From the NCBI RefSeq assembly GCF_002847825.1, contig NZ_PKIZ01000005.1, positions 1 through 64,000 on the forward strand: DNA of 64,000 nucleotides. The letters run 5' to 3'. The notes under the pieces were generated by a model, which saw only the letters and a program-made list of their open reading frames with translations, was not told where the DNA came from and did no database searches. Each line of letters starts with the position of its first letter. Position 1 is the stretch's first letter. Positions 33,537 to 41,779 of this stretch are shown in pieces. A program made the translations under genes and the position numbers. The DNA is from Kytococcus schroeteri (GTDB lineage: Bacteria; Actinomycetota; Actinomycetes; Actinomycetales; Dermatophilaceae).

Positions 33537-33971
33537 GTGCGAGCGCGGACGTGGTGGGCGATGGTGGCGGCGGGCTTCTACCGGCAGTCGGCCTACCGCC
33601 TGGCGATGCTGGCCGGCCTGGTGGCCAACGTGGCCTTCGGCCTCATCCGCTCCGCCCAGCTCTCGGCCGCCTCGGACTCCGTGGGCGGCACGCGGGCTGG
33701 CTACGAGCAGGACCAGCTCATGGGCTTCGTGTGGCTCTCCCAGGGACTGCTCGGTGCGGTGAACCTGTTCGGCGCCACGGAGATCGCCGGCACGCAGGTG
33801 GTGGGCGTGGAGGCCGACGGGGCGCGGCAGAAGCTGGCCTTCGACGCCGCGACCACCACCGCGGCATCGGTGCTGGCCGAGGTGGGCGCCCGCGCGGAGG
33901 TGCGCGACCTCGCCATCGAGGAGCCGGACGCCGACGACGTGGTGCGGCGGCTCTACGAACGGCAGCGCTAG
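33537..33971 (+). pseudogene. ABC-2 permease N-terminus fused in frame to an ABC ATPase C-terminus
   Basis: A 144-aa open frame made of two unrelated pieces. Residues 1 to about 84 match the start of ABC-2 type permeases (WWAMVAAGFYRQSAYRLAML, then GFVWLSQGLLGAVNLFGATEIA), including two helices. Residues from about 88 to 144 match the extreme C-terminus of drug-type ABC ATPases, ending in VRDLAIEEPDADDVVRRLYE. The remaining permease, any second permease and all nucleotide-binding motifs are missing. This is best explained by one in-frame deletion through a permease-permease-ATPase operon. The promoter and start remain, so a short membrane protein may still be made; transport activity is not possible. 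Confidence 0.75.
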
Positions 33972-34106
33972 GCGGGGCGCTGACCGGCCCTCGTGTCGGC
34001 GCGCCGCCGGCCGTCTTCACGCCATCGCCACGGCGGGTTCACCCTGGGGCCACCCGCACGGCGCACCATGCCGCGGTCCCGCTCCCGATCCCTCAGGAGG
34101 ACGCCC

Positions 34107-35474
34107 GTGCGTCGCACCACCCTCGCCCTCACCCTCGCCCTGACCACCCCGTTGGCCCCGCTCTCCGCCGCCGGTCCGGCCGCCGCGCCCGGCCACGGCG
34201 GCCCCGGTGGCCCCATCCACGGCACCTACCGCGTGACCTCCGGCGCCGATGCCGGCCGGGGCACCCTGCGCGCCGGCCTCGAGGCCGGGTACTCGCGCTT
34301 CGAGGTGGCCCGCACCGTGCGCACCATCGCCGTGGAGTCCACCTTGGAGTACGCCGGCACGCGCGAGCTGACCATCGACGGCCACGGAGCCACGCTGGCC
34401 GGCGACCACCTGCGCACCGACCTGCTGCACGTGACCTCCGGCGCGGACGTCACCCTGCGGGACCTCACGCTCACCGACGGCGGCGGCTGGACCATGGACC
34501 ACGTGGCCACCGACGGCGAGGACGAGGGCTCGGCCTCCGCCCTGCACGTCGAGGTGCCCGCCGGTGCCACCGGCACCGTGGACCTCACCCTGCGCGACGT
34601 CACCGTGGACGGCGTGGCCGGCCACGGCGTGTGGGTGGACGACAACGCCGGCTCCGCGGCCTCCGTGCGCGCCAGCGTCCGCGACACCACCGTGCGTGAC
34701 TCCGGCACCGGCGCCTTCGACCGCGACGGCGTGCGCGTCGACGAGACCGGCGAGGGCGACCTGGTCTGGGCCGGCCGGGACAACCTGTTCACCGGCATCG
34801 GCGCCGACGGGGTGGAGCTCGACGAGCGCGGCGCCGGCGACGCGGTGGCCACCAGCCGCGGCACGGCGTTCACCGACAACGGCACCTACTGCCTGCCGCT
34901 GGCCGACCGCACCGACGAGGAGGAGCTCGCGTGCGTGGAGGACGGCGAGCTCGACCTCGACGACGGCATCGACGTGGACGAGGCCGACGCCGGCTCGATC
35001 GTGGCCCGCGTCTCGCGTGCGACCGTCACCGGCAACGCCGACGAGGGCCTGGACTGGGACGAGTCGGGCACCGGCTCCGTGGTCACCGACATCACCCGCT
35101 CGGAGCTCTCCGGCAACCGTGACGAGGGCTTCAAGACCACCGAGGAGGACGCCGGCGACGTGCTGGTCACCGCTTCGCGCACCCGCGTGCACGGCAACCT
35201 GGCCAATGACGGCATCCAGCTGGAGGAGGACGCCGCCGGTGACGTGCACGTGGCCCTGCACCGCGTGGAGGTGACCGACCAGGCCGAGGGCGACGGCGTG
35301 AAGGTGGACGAGGTGGACGCCGGCGACCTCACGATGCTGGTGACCCGCTCGGTGTTCGGCGGCAACGACGGCCAGGACCTCGACGTGAAGCAGGCCGACG
35401 AGGGCGCGGGCTGGCTGGCCGTGGTGCGCTCCGGCGAGGTGGACGCCAAGGCCAAGGGCATCGAGCTGCGCTGA
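34107..35474 (+). CDS. secreted right-handed beta-helix protein with acidic repeats
   Basis: A 455-aa exported protein of unknown function. A Sec signal (MRRTTLALTLALTTPLAPLS, cut near AAGPAAA) precedes a pectin-lyase-like N-terminal beta-helix (RELTIDGHGATLAG, VTLRDLTLTDG). From about residue 200 there are around eight turns sharing the pattern DG-hydrophobic-x-hydrophobic-DE-x-DAGD, for example DGVRVDETGEGD, DGIDVDEADAGS, DGIQLEEDAAGD and DGVKVDEVDAGD. The repeats are strongly acidic. CAGGAGG lies 6 nt before GTG 34107. There is no sortase motif or C-terminal anchor. Calcium binding or a surface role is inferred from the acidic turns; no catalytic residues are evident. Confidence 0.85.
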   Translation: MRRTTLALTLALTTPLAPLSAAGPAAAPGHGGPGGPIHGTYRVTSGADAGRGTLRAGLEAGYSRFEVARTVRTIAVESTLEYAGTRELTIDGHGATLAGDHLRTDLLHVTSGADVTLRDLTLTDGGGWTMDHVATDGEDEGSASALHVEVPAGATGTVDLTLRDVTVDGVAGHGVWVDDNAGSAASVRASVRDTTVRDSGTGAFDRDGVRVDETGEGDLVWAGRDNLFTGIGADGVELDERGAGDAVATSRGTAFTDNGTYCLPLADRTDEEELACVEDGELDLDDGIDVDEADAGSIVARVSRATVTGNADEGLDWDESGTGSVVTDITRSELSGNRDEGFKTTEEDAGDVLVTASRTRVHGNLANDGIQLEEDAAGDVHVALHRVEVTDQAEGDGVKVDEVDAGDLTMLVTRSVFGGNDGQDLDVKQADEGAGWLAVVRSGEVDAKAKGIELR

Positions 35475-35489
35475 GCGGCGCCGCGCGTA

Positions 35490-35531
35490 CGGCGGAGGGC
35501 CGGCACCCGTGTGGGTGCCGGCCCTCCGCCG
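35490..35531. terminator. bidirectional terminator
   Basis: A perfect 19-bp stem (35490-35508 with 35513-35531) and a GTGT loop, between the convergent beta-helix gene and the DUF3817 gene. Its CGGCGGAGGGCC core is shared with the terminator at 41025-41074. Confidence 0.9.
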
Positions 35532-35558
35532 TCGGGGCGCGTGGTCGCGCGGTCCGGG

Positions 35559-36062
35559 TCAGCCCCCGGGCGGCCCGATGAACAGCAGCGCCACGAAGAG
35601 CAGCACCACGCCTGCCAGGGCCACCAAGGCGGCCACCGCCGGGTTGCGCAGCGCCCAGGCCGCCAGGCGCTCCAGCGGCCCGGTACCGGGCTCACGGCGC
35701 AGGCGCCAGCGGTCGGCCAGCAGGCTCCTGCCCTCGGCCCAGCGCTCGAACGGGACGGTGGCGAAGGGCACCACCGCGGAGGCCAGGCCCAGCAGCGTGC
35801 GGCCCGCACCCCATCGGCCGTCCACGGCCACGAGCACCGTGGTGAGGCAGAAGAGCAGGAACACGAAGCCGTGGACCCCACCTCCGATGCGCACCCCGAG
35901 CTCGGTGGTGTGCGTGACGTACTTGAGCACCATGCCCGTGAGCAGAAGCGCCCAGGTGATGGCCTCGGCCACCGCCACCCAGCCGTACACCCGCCGGGGC
36001 GGGAGCGCGTCGGCCACCCGGCCGTCGTGCTCCCGCCCCGGGGTGGTGGTGCGGGCGGTCAC
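35559..36062 (-). CDS. DUF3817 membrane protein
   Basis: A 167-aa integral membrane protein. Helices lie at about 27-45 (VAVAEAITWALLLTGMVLKY), 55-77 (GGGVHGFVFLLFCLTTVLVA), 85-102 and 138-163. The first three form the DUF3817 core. The function is unknown. It starts with GTG overlapping the clpC stop by 4 nt (GTGA), so it is the second gene of a clpC transcript. Confidence 0.85.
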   Translation of the reverse strand: MTARTTTPGREHDGRVADALPPRRVYGWVAVAEAITWALLLTGMVLKYVTHTTELGVRIGGGVHGFVFLLFCLTTVLVAVDGRWGAGRTLLGLASAVVPFATVPFERWAEGRSLLADRWRLRREPGTGPLERLAAWALRNPAVAALVALAGVVLLFVALLFIGPPGG

Positions 36063-38659
36063 TCGCCCACCAGCGCACGGTCGGCGTCACCGGTCAGCGC
36101 GTCCGGGTCCGGGGCGCCCTCGCGGCGGCGCGAGGAGAAGGTGAACTCCTGCGCACCGGTGGGCACCGTGGCCCCGCTGGCACCCGGGTTGATGGGCCCG
36201 GCCACGTTCTGCTCCTCCGGCTCGGCCGGCGCGTTGGCGCCCACCTCGATGATGTCGCCGGCGGTGAACTCGCCGTACAGGATCTTCTCGGAGATGACGT
36301 CCTCGATCTCGCGCTGGATGGCGCGACGCAGCGGACGGGCACCGAGCACGGGGTCGTACCCGCGCTTGGCCAGCAGCTCCTTGGCGTCCTGCGTGAGCTC
36401 GATGGACATGTCCTTGTCCGCCAGGCGCTCGTCGAGGCGGCCGATCATGAGGTCCACGATCTGCACGATCTCGGCCTGCGTGAGCTGCGGGAACACGACC
36501 GTGTCGTCCACGCGGTTGAGGAACTCCGGGCGGAAGTGCTGCTTGAGCTCCTCGGACACCTTGGCCTTGAGGCGCTCGTAGTCCGTGCCGGACTCCGGGC
36601 CGGCCGAGAAGCCGAGCGATACGCCCTTGGCGATGTCCCGCGCACCCAGGTTGGTGGTCATGATGATGATCGTGTTCTTGAAGTCCACCGTGCGACCCTG
36701 CGAGTCGGTCAGGCGACCGTCCTCGAGGATCTGCAGCAGGCTGTTGAAGATGTCCGGGTGGGCCTTCTCGACCTCGTCGAAGAGCACCACGCTGAACGGC
36801 TTGCGGCGCACCTTCTCGGTGAGCTGGCCGCCCTCGTCGTAGCCGACGTAGCCGGGGGGCGAGCCGAACATGCGGCTCACGGTGTGCTTCTCGCCGAACT
36901 CCGACATGTCCAGCTGGATGAGGGACTCCTCGTCGCCGAAGAGGAACTCCGCCAGCGCCTTGGCCAGCTCGGTCTTTCCCACACCGGTGGGGCCGGCGAA
37001 GATGAACGAACCACCGGGGCGGCGCGGGTCCTTGAGGCCCGCCCGGGTGCGGCGGATGGCCTGCGAGAGCGCGTGAATGGCGTCGTCCATGCCCACGATG
37101 CGCTTGTGGAGCTCGTCCTCCATCTTGAGCAGGCGGCTGGACTCCTCCTCGGAGATCCGGAACACGGGGATGCCCGTGGTGGCGGCCAGCACCTCGGCGA
37201 TGACGTCCTCGTCCACCACCGCGGCAACGTCCTGGTCGCCCTCCTTCCAGGCCTTCTCGCGCTCGGTGCGCTCGGCGAGCAGGGTCTGCTCGTCGTCGCG
37301 CAGCGAGGCGGCCTTCTCGAAGTCCTGCCCGTCGATGGCCGACTCCTTCTCCCGGCGCACCGCGGAGATCTTCTCGTCGAGCTCGCGCAGGTCCGGCGGA
37401 GCGGTCATCCGCTGGATGCGCAGGCGGGCGCCGGCCTCGTCCACGAGGTCGATCGCCTTGTCCGGCAGGTAGCGGTCGTTGACGTAGCGGTCGGCCATGT
37501 TCACCGCCGCGGCCAGGGCACCGTCGGTGATGGACACGCGGTGGTGCGCCTCGTAGCGGTCACGCAGGCCCTTGAGGATCTCGATGGCGTGCGCCAGCGA
37601 GGGCTCGTTCACCTGGATCGGCTGGAAGCGGCGCTCCAGCGCGGCGTCCTTCTCGATGTGCTTGCGGTACTCCTCCAGCGTGGTGGCGCCGATGGTCTGC
37701 AGCTCGCCACGCGCCAGCATCGGCTTGAGGATGTTGGCCGCGTCGATGGCGCCCTCGGCGGCACCCGCACCCACCAGGGTGTGGATCTCGTCGATGAACA
37801 GGATGATGTCGCCGCGCGTCTTGATCTCCTTGAGCACCTTCTTGAGGCGCTCCTCGAAGTCACCGCGGTAGCGCGAACCGGCCACCAGCGACCCGAGGTC
37901 CAGGGTGTAGACGTGCTTGTCCTTGAGGGTCTCCGGCACGGTGCCGGCCACGATGTCGGCGGCCAGTCCCTCGACGACGGCGGTCTTGCCGACGCCGGGC
38001 TCGCCGATGAGCACCGGGTTGTTCTTGGTGCGGCGGGAGAGCACCTGCATCACCCGCTCGATCTCCTTCTCGCGCCCGATGACCGGGTCGAGCTTGCCCT
38101 CGCGGGCGGCCTGGGTGAGGTTGCGGCCGAACTGGTCGAGCACCAGCGACCCGGCCGGAGTCCCCTCGCCCTGCCCGCCGGAGGCGCCCACGCCCGCGGT
38201 CTGCGGCTCGCCCTGTCCGCCGGAGTAGCCGGAGAGCAGCTCCAGCACCTGCTGGCGCACGGTGGTGAGGTCGGCGCCCAGCTTCACGAGCACCTGGGCG
38301 GCCACGCCCTCGCCCTCGCGGATCAGGCCGAGCAGGATGTGCTCGGTGCCGATGTACTGGTGGCCCATCTGCAGGCCCTCGCGCAGCGAGAGCTCCAGCA
38401 CCTTCTTGGCCCGGGGGCTGAAGGAGATGTGGCCGGAGGGGGCCTGCTTGCCCTGGCCGATGACCTCCTGCACCTCCTGGCGCACGGCGTCCAGCGAGAT
38501 GCCGAGGTTCTCCAGGGCCTTCGCGGCCACCCCCTCGCCCTCGTGGATGAGGCCGAGCAGGATGTGCTCGGTGCCGAGGTAGTTGTGGTTGAGCATGCGC
38601 GCCTCGTCCTGGGCCAGGACGACGACGCGCCGTGCGCGGTCGGTGAACCGTTCGAACAT
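36059..38659 (-). CDS. clpC: ATP-dependent Clp protease ATP-binding subunit ClpC
   Basis: Hexameric AAA+ unfoldase, 866 aa, that feeds proteins to ClpP. It has two N-domain repeats (about 1-150, [20 protein letters not shown]), the first ATPase module with Walker [11 protein letters not shown], a UVR-type coiled middle domain, and the second module with [20 protein letters not shown]. The C-terminal tail is Pro/Gly-rich, ending with basic then acidic residues. AAGGAGCTGAG precedes the ATG. A ClgR-type operator lies about 80 nt upstream, indicating induction under proteolytic stress. Confidence 0.97.
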   Translation of the reverse strand: MFERFTDRARRVVVLAQDEARMLNHNYLGTEHILLGLIHEGEGVAAKALENLGISLDAVRQEVQEVIGQGKQAPSGHISFSPRAKKVLELSLREGLQMGHQYIGTEHILLGLIREGEGVAAQVLVKLGADLTTVRQQVLELLSGYSGGQGEPQTAGVGASGGQGEGTPAGSLVLDQFGRNLTQAAREGKLDPVIGREKEIERVMQVLSRRTKNNPVLIGEPGVGKTAVVEGLAADIVAGTVPETLKDKHVYTLDLGSLVAGSRYRGDFEERLKKVLKEIKTRGDIILFIDEIHTLVGAGAAEGAIDAANILKPMLARGELQTIGATTLEEYRKHIEKDAALERRFQPIQVNEPSLAHAIEILKGLRDRYEAHHRVSITDGALAAAVNMADRYVNDRYLPDKAIDLVDEAGARLRIQRMTAPPDLRELDEKISAVRREKESAIDGQDFEKAASLRDDEQTLLAERTEREKAWKEGDQDVAAVVDEDVIAEVLAATTGIPVFRISEEESSRLLKMEDELHKRIVGMDDAIHALSQAIRRTRAGLKDPRRPGGSFIFAGPTGVGKTELAKALAEFLFGDEESLIQLDMSEFGEKHTVSRMFGSPPGYVGYDEGGQLTEKVRRKPFSVVLFDEVEKAHPDIFNSLLQILEDGRLTDSQGRTVDFKNTIIIMTTNLGARDIAKGVSLGFSAGPESGTDYERLKAKVSEELKQHFRPEFLNRVDDTVVFPQLTQAEIVQIVDLMIGRLDERLADKDMSIELTQDAKELLAKRGYDPVLGARPLRRAIQREIEDVISEKILYGEFTAGDIIEVGANAPAEPEEQNVAGPINPGASGATVPTGAQEFTFSSRRREGAPDPDALTGDADRALVGE

Positions 38660-38740
38660 CTCAGCTCCTTGCCTCGTGGGACGTCCTCGTCGCTCAACAG
38701 TGCGTCCTCGGGGGCTGTTCCGCGCGGAGGCCGTCGGGCC

Positions 38741-38757
38741 GTTCGCTGTGCGCGAAC
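38741..38757. promoter_or_regulatory. ClgR-type operator upstream of clpC
   Basis: GTTCGC-TGTGC-GCGAAC is a perfect inverted repeat matching the GTTCGC-N5-GCG pattern bound by ClgR, the activator of clp genes in Streptomyces and Corynebacterium. It is the only such site I saw in the gap between clpC and the phosphatase gene. Confidence 0.7.
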
Positions 38758-38773
38758 CCTGCGGCGCCTGGGC

Positions 38774-39304
38774 TCAGAGGGGACGACCGGCCAGCGCACC
38801 CACAGCACGCCCCACCCAGTCGGTGAGCTGCTCGGCCACCCGGGCGGCCACCTCCGGGGAGCGGCGGTAGGGGTCCTCCACGGACTCGGCGCGCGAGGAG
38901 GGCAGCCGCAGCGCAGCCACGGCCTGCACCAACTCCGGGCCGCTGGGCACCGGGCCCCGCGCGGCCAGCTCGTCCACCGAGCGCACGAAGTGCCCCAGCG
39001 TGTGGGTGCGACGGGTGAGGCCCGGAGCCTCCTCGACCACGTAGGCCTTGTGGCCGCGCTCCATCGTCAGCACGAGGTCCGCCTCGCGCAGCAACGGCAG
39101 CGCCACCTGCCGGGAGGCAAAGCCGTCGGGGTCACCTCCACGGCGCCGCAGCTCGGCCGCCATCTGGTCCTCCATCGCGTGGCCGACCAGGGCCGTGGTG
39201 CCCGCTGAGGCGAACGACAGGCCGGCGGGGGCCAGGTGCCGCGAGAGGCGCTCGGCGAAGGTGGACCGGCAGATGTTGCCGCTGCAGACGTACAGGATGT
39301 TCAC
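38774..39304 (-). CDS. low molecular weight protein-tyrosine phosphatase
   Basis: Cytosolic phosphatase of 176 aa with the P-loop VCSGNICRS (C-x5-R) at about 6-14 and the catalytic acid in SVEDPYRRSP near the C-terminus. It is encoded divergently from a bacterial tyrosine kinase, which is its probable substrate (a Wzb/Wzc-like pair). GTG 39304 follows GAAAGG by 6 nt. Unlike typical pairs, no polysaccharide polymerase, flippase or glycosyltransferase genes are next to it. Confidence 0.9.
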   Translation of the reverse strand: MNILYVCSGNICRSTFAERLSRHLAPAGLSFASAGTTALVGHAMEDQMAAELRRRGGDPDGFASRQVALPLLREADLVLTMERGHKAYVVEEAPGLTRRTHTLGHFVRSVDELAARGPVPSGPELVQAVAALRLPSSRAESVEDPYRRSPEVAARVAEQLTDWVGRAVGALAGRPL

Positions 39305-39426
39305 GAGGGGCCTTTCGGGAGTGCGACGCGGCGACGGCGGACGGCCCGAGTGTAGGCAGGGTCGAGGGTGCCGATTCTCACGTCACCCCGCGCTCCAACG
39401 GCCCCTGTGCGCCCCCACCGGAGCGC

Positions 39427-39432
39427 TACAGT
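39427..39432 (+). promoter_or_regulatory. -10 box for the tyrosine kinase gene
   Basis: TACAGT lies 58 nt upstream of the TTG start at 39491, leaving a leader of about 50 nt that contains the CGGAG ribosome site. Confidence 0.4.
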
Positions 39433-39490
39433 GACCGGACTGCGCCGTAGGTGCAGACGGTTCACATCCTCACCACCGACGGAGAACGTC

Positions 39491-41005
39491 TTGACGCTCG
39501 ACGACATCCTCCGGCTCACCCGCCGGCACATCATCACCCTGGTGCTCAGCACGCTGGCGGGCATCGCCCTCGCCGCCGGGTGGGTCGCCATGCAGACCCC
39601 CGTCTACACGGCCACCGCCACCGGCGTGGTGCAGGCCTCCTCGGGAACCGGCACCGTGGGCGAGTCCCTCTCCGGCAACTCGCTGGCCATCACCAAGAGC
39701 TCGTCCTACGTGACCTACTTCAGCAGCCAGCCGGTGGCCGAGCGGGTCATCAAGAAGCTCAACCTGGACACCGACCCGGCCGCCCTGTCGTCGCGGGTGA
39801 GCGCCAAGGTGGAGGAGGAGACCCCCAACATCACGGTGAGCGCCAAGGGCGGGTCGCCCCAGGAGGCCAAGCAGCTCGCCGACGCCGTGGTCACCGAGAC
39901 CGCCGAGTACGTGAAGGACCTGGAGACCAAGAACCTCACCGACGGACCGTCCTACCCGGGTCAGCAGGAGTCCTCGAGCGACGAGAGCAGCAGCAAGAAG
40001 GACAAGGAGCAGCGCACGCCGGCCACCAGCATCCTGCCGCTGGCCAGCGCCGACCTGCCCTCCTCGCCCACCGAGCCGCAGCCGGCCCGCGCCCTGGTGC
40101 TCGGCGGCCTCGCCGGCCTGGCCCTCGGCTACCTCATCGCGTGGTTCCGCCACCGCCAGGACACCCGCATCCGCACCCAGGAGGACATCGAGGAGGCCTC
40201 GGGCGGCACCTCCACGCTGGGCCTCATCCCGGCCAACGAGGCCCTGTCCTCCCCGGAGCGCGCCGTCCGCGACTCCGGCGAGGTGGACTTCGCCACCCGG
40301 GAGGCCCTGCGCCAGTTCCGCACCAACCTGCGCTTCGTCAACGTCGACCACGCGCCCAAGTCGATCGTCGTCACCTCCGCCCGCATGGGTGAGGGCAAGT
40401 CGACCATCTCGTCCAACCTGTCCTACCTGCTGGCCGAGGGCGGGGAGCGCGTCATCCTCGTGGACGCCGACCTGCGCCGCCCGTCGGTGGCCGGAATCTT
40501 CGACATCGACGCCTCGGTGGGCCTCACCCAGGTGCTCGCCGGCACGGCCGACCTGGCCGACGCCGTCCAGCCCACCGCGCACCCCAACCTCATGGTGCTG
40601 CCGGCCGGCACCATCCCGCCCAACCCCTCGGAGCTGCTGGGCTCGCAGCGCATGCGCGACCTCATCGCCACGCTCACCCAGACCCACCGCGTCATCCTCG
40701 ACGCCCCGCCGCTGCTGCCGGTGACCGATGCCGCGCTGCTCACCACCGCCGCGGACGGCGCGGTGCTCGTGGTGGCCGCCGGGGACACCCGCAAGGAGCA
40801 CGTGGAGCGCGCCGCGGCCAACCTGCGCAATGTCAACGCGAACCTGCTGGGTGCCGTCATCAACCGCGCGTCGGTGAGCCGCCTCAACCGCATCCTCTAC
40901 GGCGAGGGCTACGGCTATGGCTCGTACGGCTACGGTGCGGGCTACGGCGACGGCTACGGCGACGACAAGAAGAGCAGGAAGCGCCGCAAGCGTCGCAAGA
41001 AGTGA
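39491..41005 (+). CDS. polysaccharide co-polymerase / BY-type tyrosine autokinase (Wzc-like)
   Basis: A fused chain-length regulator and tyrosine kinase of 504 aa. A Wzz domain with two helices (about 15-35 and 205-225) encloses an extracytoplasmic loop containing a Ser/Asp/Lys-rich stretch. The cytosolic BY-kinase follows: Walker A SARMGEGKSTISSN, Walker A' VILVDADLRRP and Walker B VILDAPPLLPV. The last 40 residues are a Tyr/Gly cluster (GEGYGYGSYGYGAGYGDGYG) and then a Lys/Arg run, the probable autophosphorylation tail. TTG 39491 was chosen because GGAG precedes it by 6 nt and it yields the usual MLTLDDILRL start; GTG 39368 is less likely. It is divergent from its presumed phosphatase. Confidence 0.9.
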   Translation: MTLDDILRLTRRHIITLVLSTLAGIALAAGWVAMQTPVYTATATGVVQASSGTGTVGESLSGNSLAITKSSSYVTYFSSQPVAERVIKKLNLDTDPAALSSRVSAKVEEETPNITVSAKGGSPQEAKQLADAVVTETAEYVKDLETKNLTDGPSYPGQQESSSDESSSKKDKEQRTPATSILPLASADLPSSPTEPQPARALVLGGLAGLALGYLIAWFRHRQDTRIRTQEDIEEASGGTSTLGLIPANEALSSPERAVRDSGEVDFATREALRQFRTNLRFVNVDHAPKSIVVTSARMGEGKSTISSNLSYLLAEGGERVILVDADLRRPSVAGIFDIDASVGLTQVLAGTADLADAVQPTAHPNLMVLPAGTIPPNPSELLGSQRMRDLIATLTQTHRVILDAPPLLPVTDAALLTTAADGAVLVVAAGDTRKEHVERAAANLRNVNANLLGAVINRASVSRLNRILYGEGYGYGSYGYGAGYGDGYGDDKKSRKRRKRRKK

Positions 41006-41024
41006 GCCAGCGCCCCACGGGGCG

Positions 41025-41074
41025 CACACGGCGGAGGGCCACCGGGAATCATCCCGGTGGCCCTCCGCCGTGTG
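41025..41074. terminator. bidirectional terminator
   Basis: A perfect 23-bp stem (41025-41047 with 41052-41074) and an ATCA loop, between the convergent kinase and lsr2 genes. It is one of the longest perfect hairpins in the window and shares its core with 35490-35531. Confidence 0.92.
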
Positions 41075-41111
41075 CGGTGGCGCCGCGGCCGACGCCCGGC
41101 GCCCGCCCGCG

Positions 41112-41459
41112 TCAGCCGTTGGCCTTGGCGTAGGCCTCCTCGAGGTCGGCCGAGAGGCGACCTCGGTCGCTGACCTCCCAGCCGTTGGCACGGCCCCACT
41201 CGCGGATGGCCGCGAGCTCGCGCTTGCGGGCGGCCCCGGAGGTGCTGGAACCACCGCTGCTGCGCTTGGCGGGCGCCTTGCGGCCCACGGCCCGGCGGGC
41301 GTGCCCCACCCAGGTGGCGAAGTCGTCGCGCAGTCGGGCGGCGTTGTCGGCGTTGAGGTCGATCTCGTAGGAGACGCCGTCGAGGGCGAAGGTCACGGTC
41401 TCCGTGGCCTCACCGCCGTCCAGGTCGTCCTCCAGAATGATCACCTGTCGTTGCACCAT
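41112..41459 (-). CDS. lsr2: nucleoid-associated protein Lsr2
   Basis: H-NS-like DNA-bridging protein of 115 aa that silences AT-rich genes. The N-terminal oligomerisation domain begins MVQRQVIILEDDLDGGEATE, a flexible basic linker follows (KAPAKRSSGGSSTSG), and the C-terminal domain holds the AT-hook-like RGR in WEVSDRGRLSADLEEAY. AGAGGA lies 10 nt before ATG 41459; an earlier in-frame ATG at 41501 is possible but adds an unusual acidic stretch. It has its own promoter region of lower GC, as expected for an autoregulated gene. It lies next to clpC and lysS as in M. tuberculosis (Rv3596c-Rv3598c). Confidence 0.95.
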   Translation of the reverse strand: MVQRQVIILEDDLDGGEATETVTFALDGVSYEIDLNADNAARLRDDFATWVGHARRAVGRKAPAKRSSGGSSTSGAARKRELAAIREWGRANGWEVSDRGRLSADLEEAYAKANG

Positions 41460-41550
41460 CTCGCGCACGTCCTCTCGTTCCTGTTCGTTCTCGAGGGACA
41501 TTTGATCCCACAGGAATCGTTTCACGCAACTCCTCGTGGCCGGCAACAGA

Positions 41551-41578
41551 AAACGGAACCGTGTTCACGGCTCCGTTT
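41551..41578 (-). terminator. intrinsic terminator of the lysS operon
   Basis: A 13-bp stem with one mismatch (AAACGGA-x-GCCGTG-type arms at 41551-41563 and 41566-41578) is followed on the minus strand by TTTTCTGTT. This is one of the few U-tailed terminators in the window. It lies 22 nt after the small membrane protein stop. Confidence 0.8.
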
Positions 41579-41599
41579 CCTGTTCACTTTCCGCGGCTC

Positions 41600-41779
41600 T
41601 CAACCGACGGGATCCTCCTCGGCGGCGTCCTGTTCCGCCTCCCACTGGGCCACCGCGGCGCGCTCGCGGCGGTCGCCCTCCACGATGTGCTTCATGAGCA
41701 CGTAGAACAGGTAGAGGATGCCGACACTGGGCACCAGGGCCGCGATGTACGGCCAGATCGCGCCGAACAACTCGCTCAT
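41600..41779 (-). CDS. small single-helix membrane protein
   Basis: A 59-aa protein with one transmembrane segment (about 7-29, IWPYIAALVPSVGILYLFYV) and a charged cytosolic tail (EGDRRERAAVAQWEAEQDAA). The ATG overlaps the lysS stop by one base (TGATG), so it is translated with lysS. Small proteins of this kind occur beside lysS in related actinobacteria; no function is known. Confidence 0.8.
   Translation of the reverse strand: MSELFGAIWPYIAALVPSVGILYLFYVLMKHIVEGDRRERAAVAQWEAEQDAAEEDPVG

Noticed and set aside
34107-35474. Possible CRISPR-like or tandem DNA repeats in the acidic repeat gene
   Set aside because: The periodicity is at protein level only; the nucleotide sequence of the turns differs and there are no regular direct repeats with spacers.
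36536-39208. An 890-codon plus-strand frame
   Set aside because: It mirrors clpC on the opposite strand; the composition is Leu/His/Val repeats typical of an antisense shadow.
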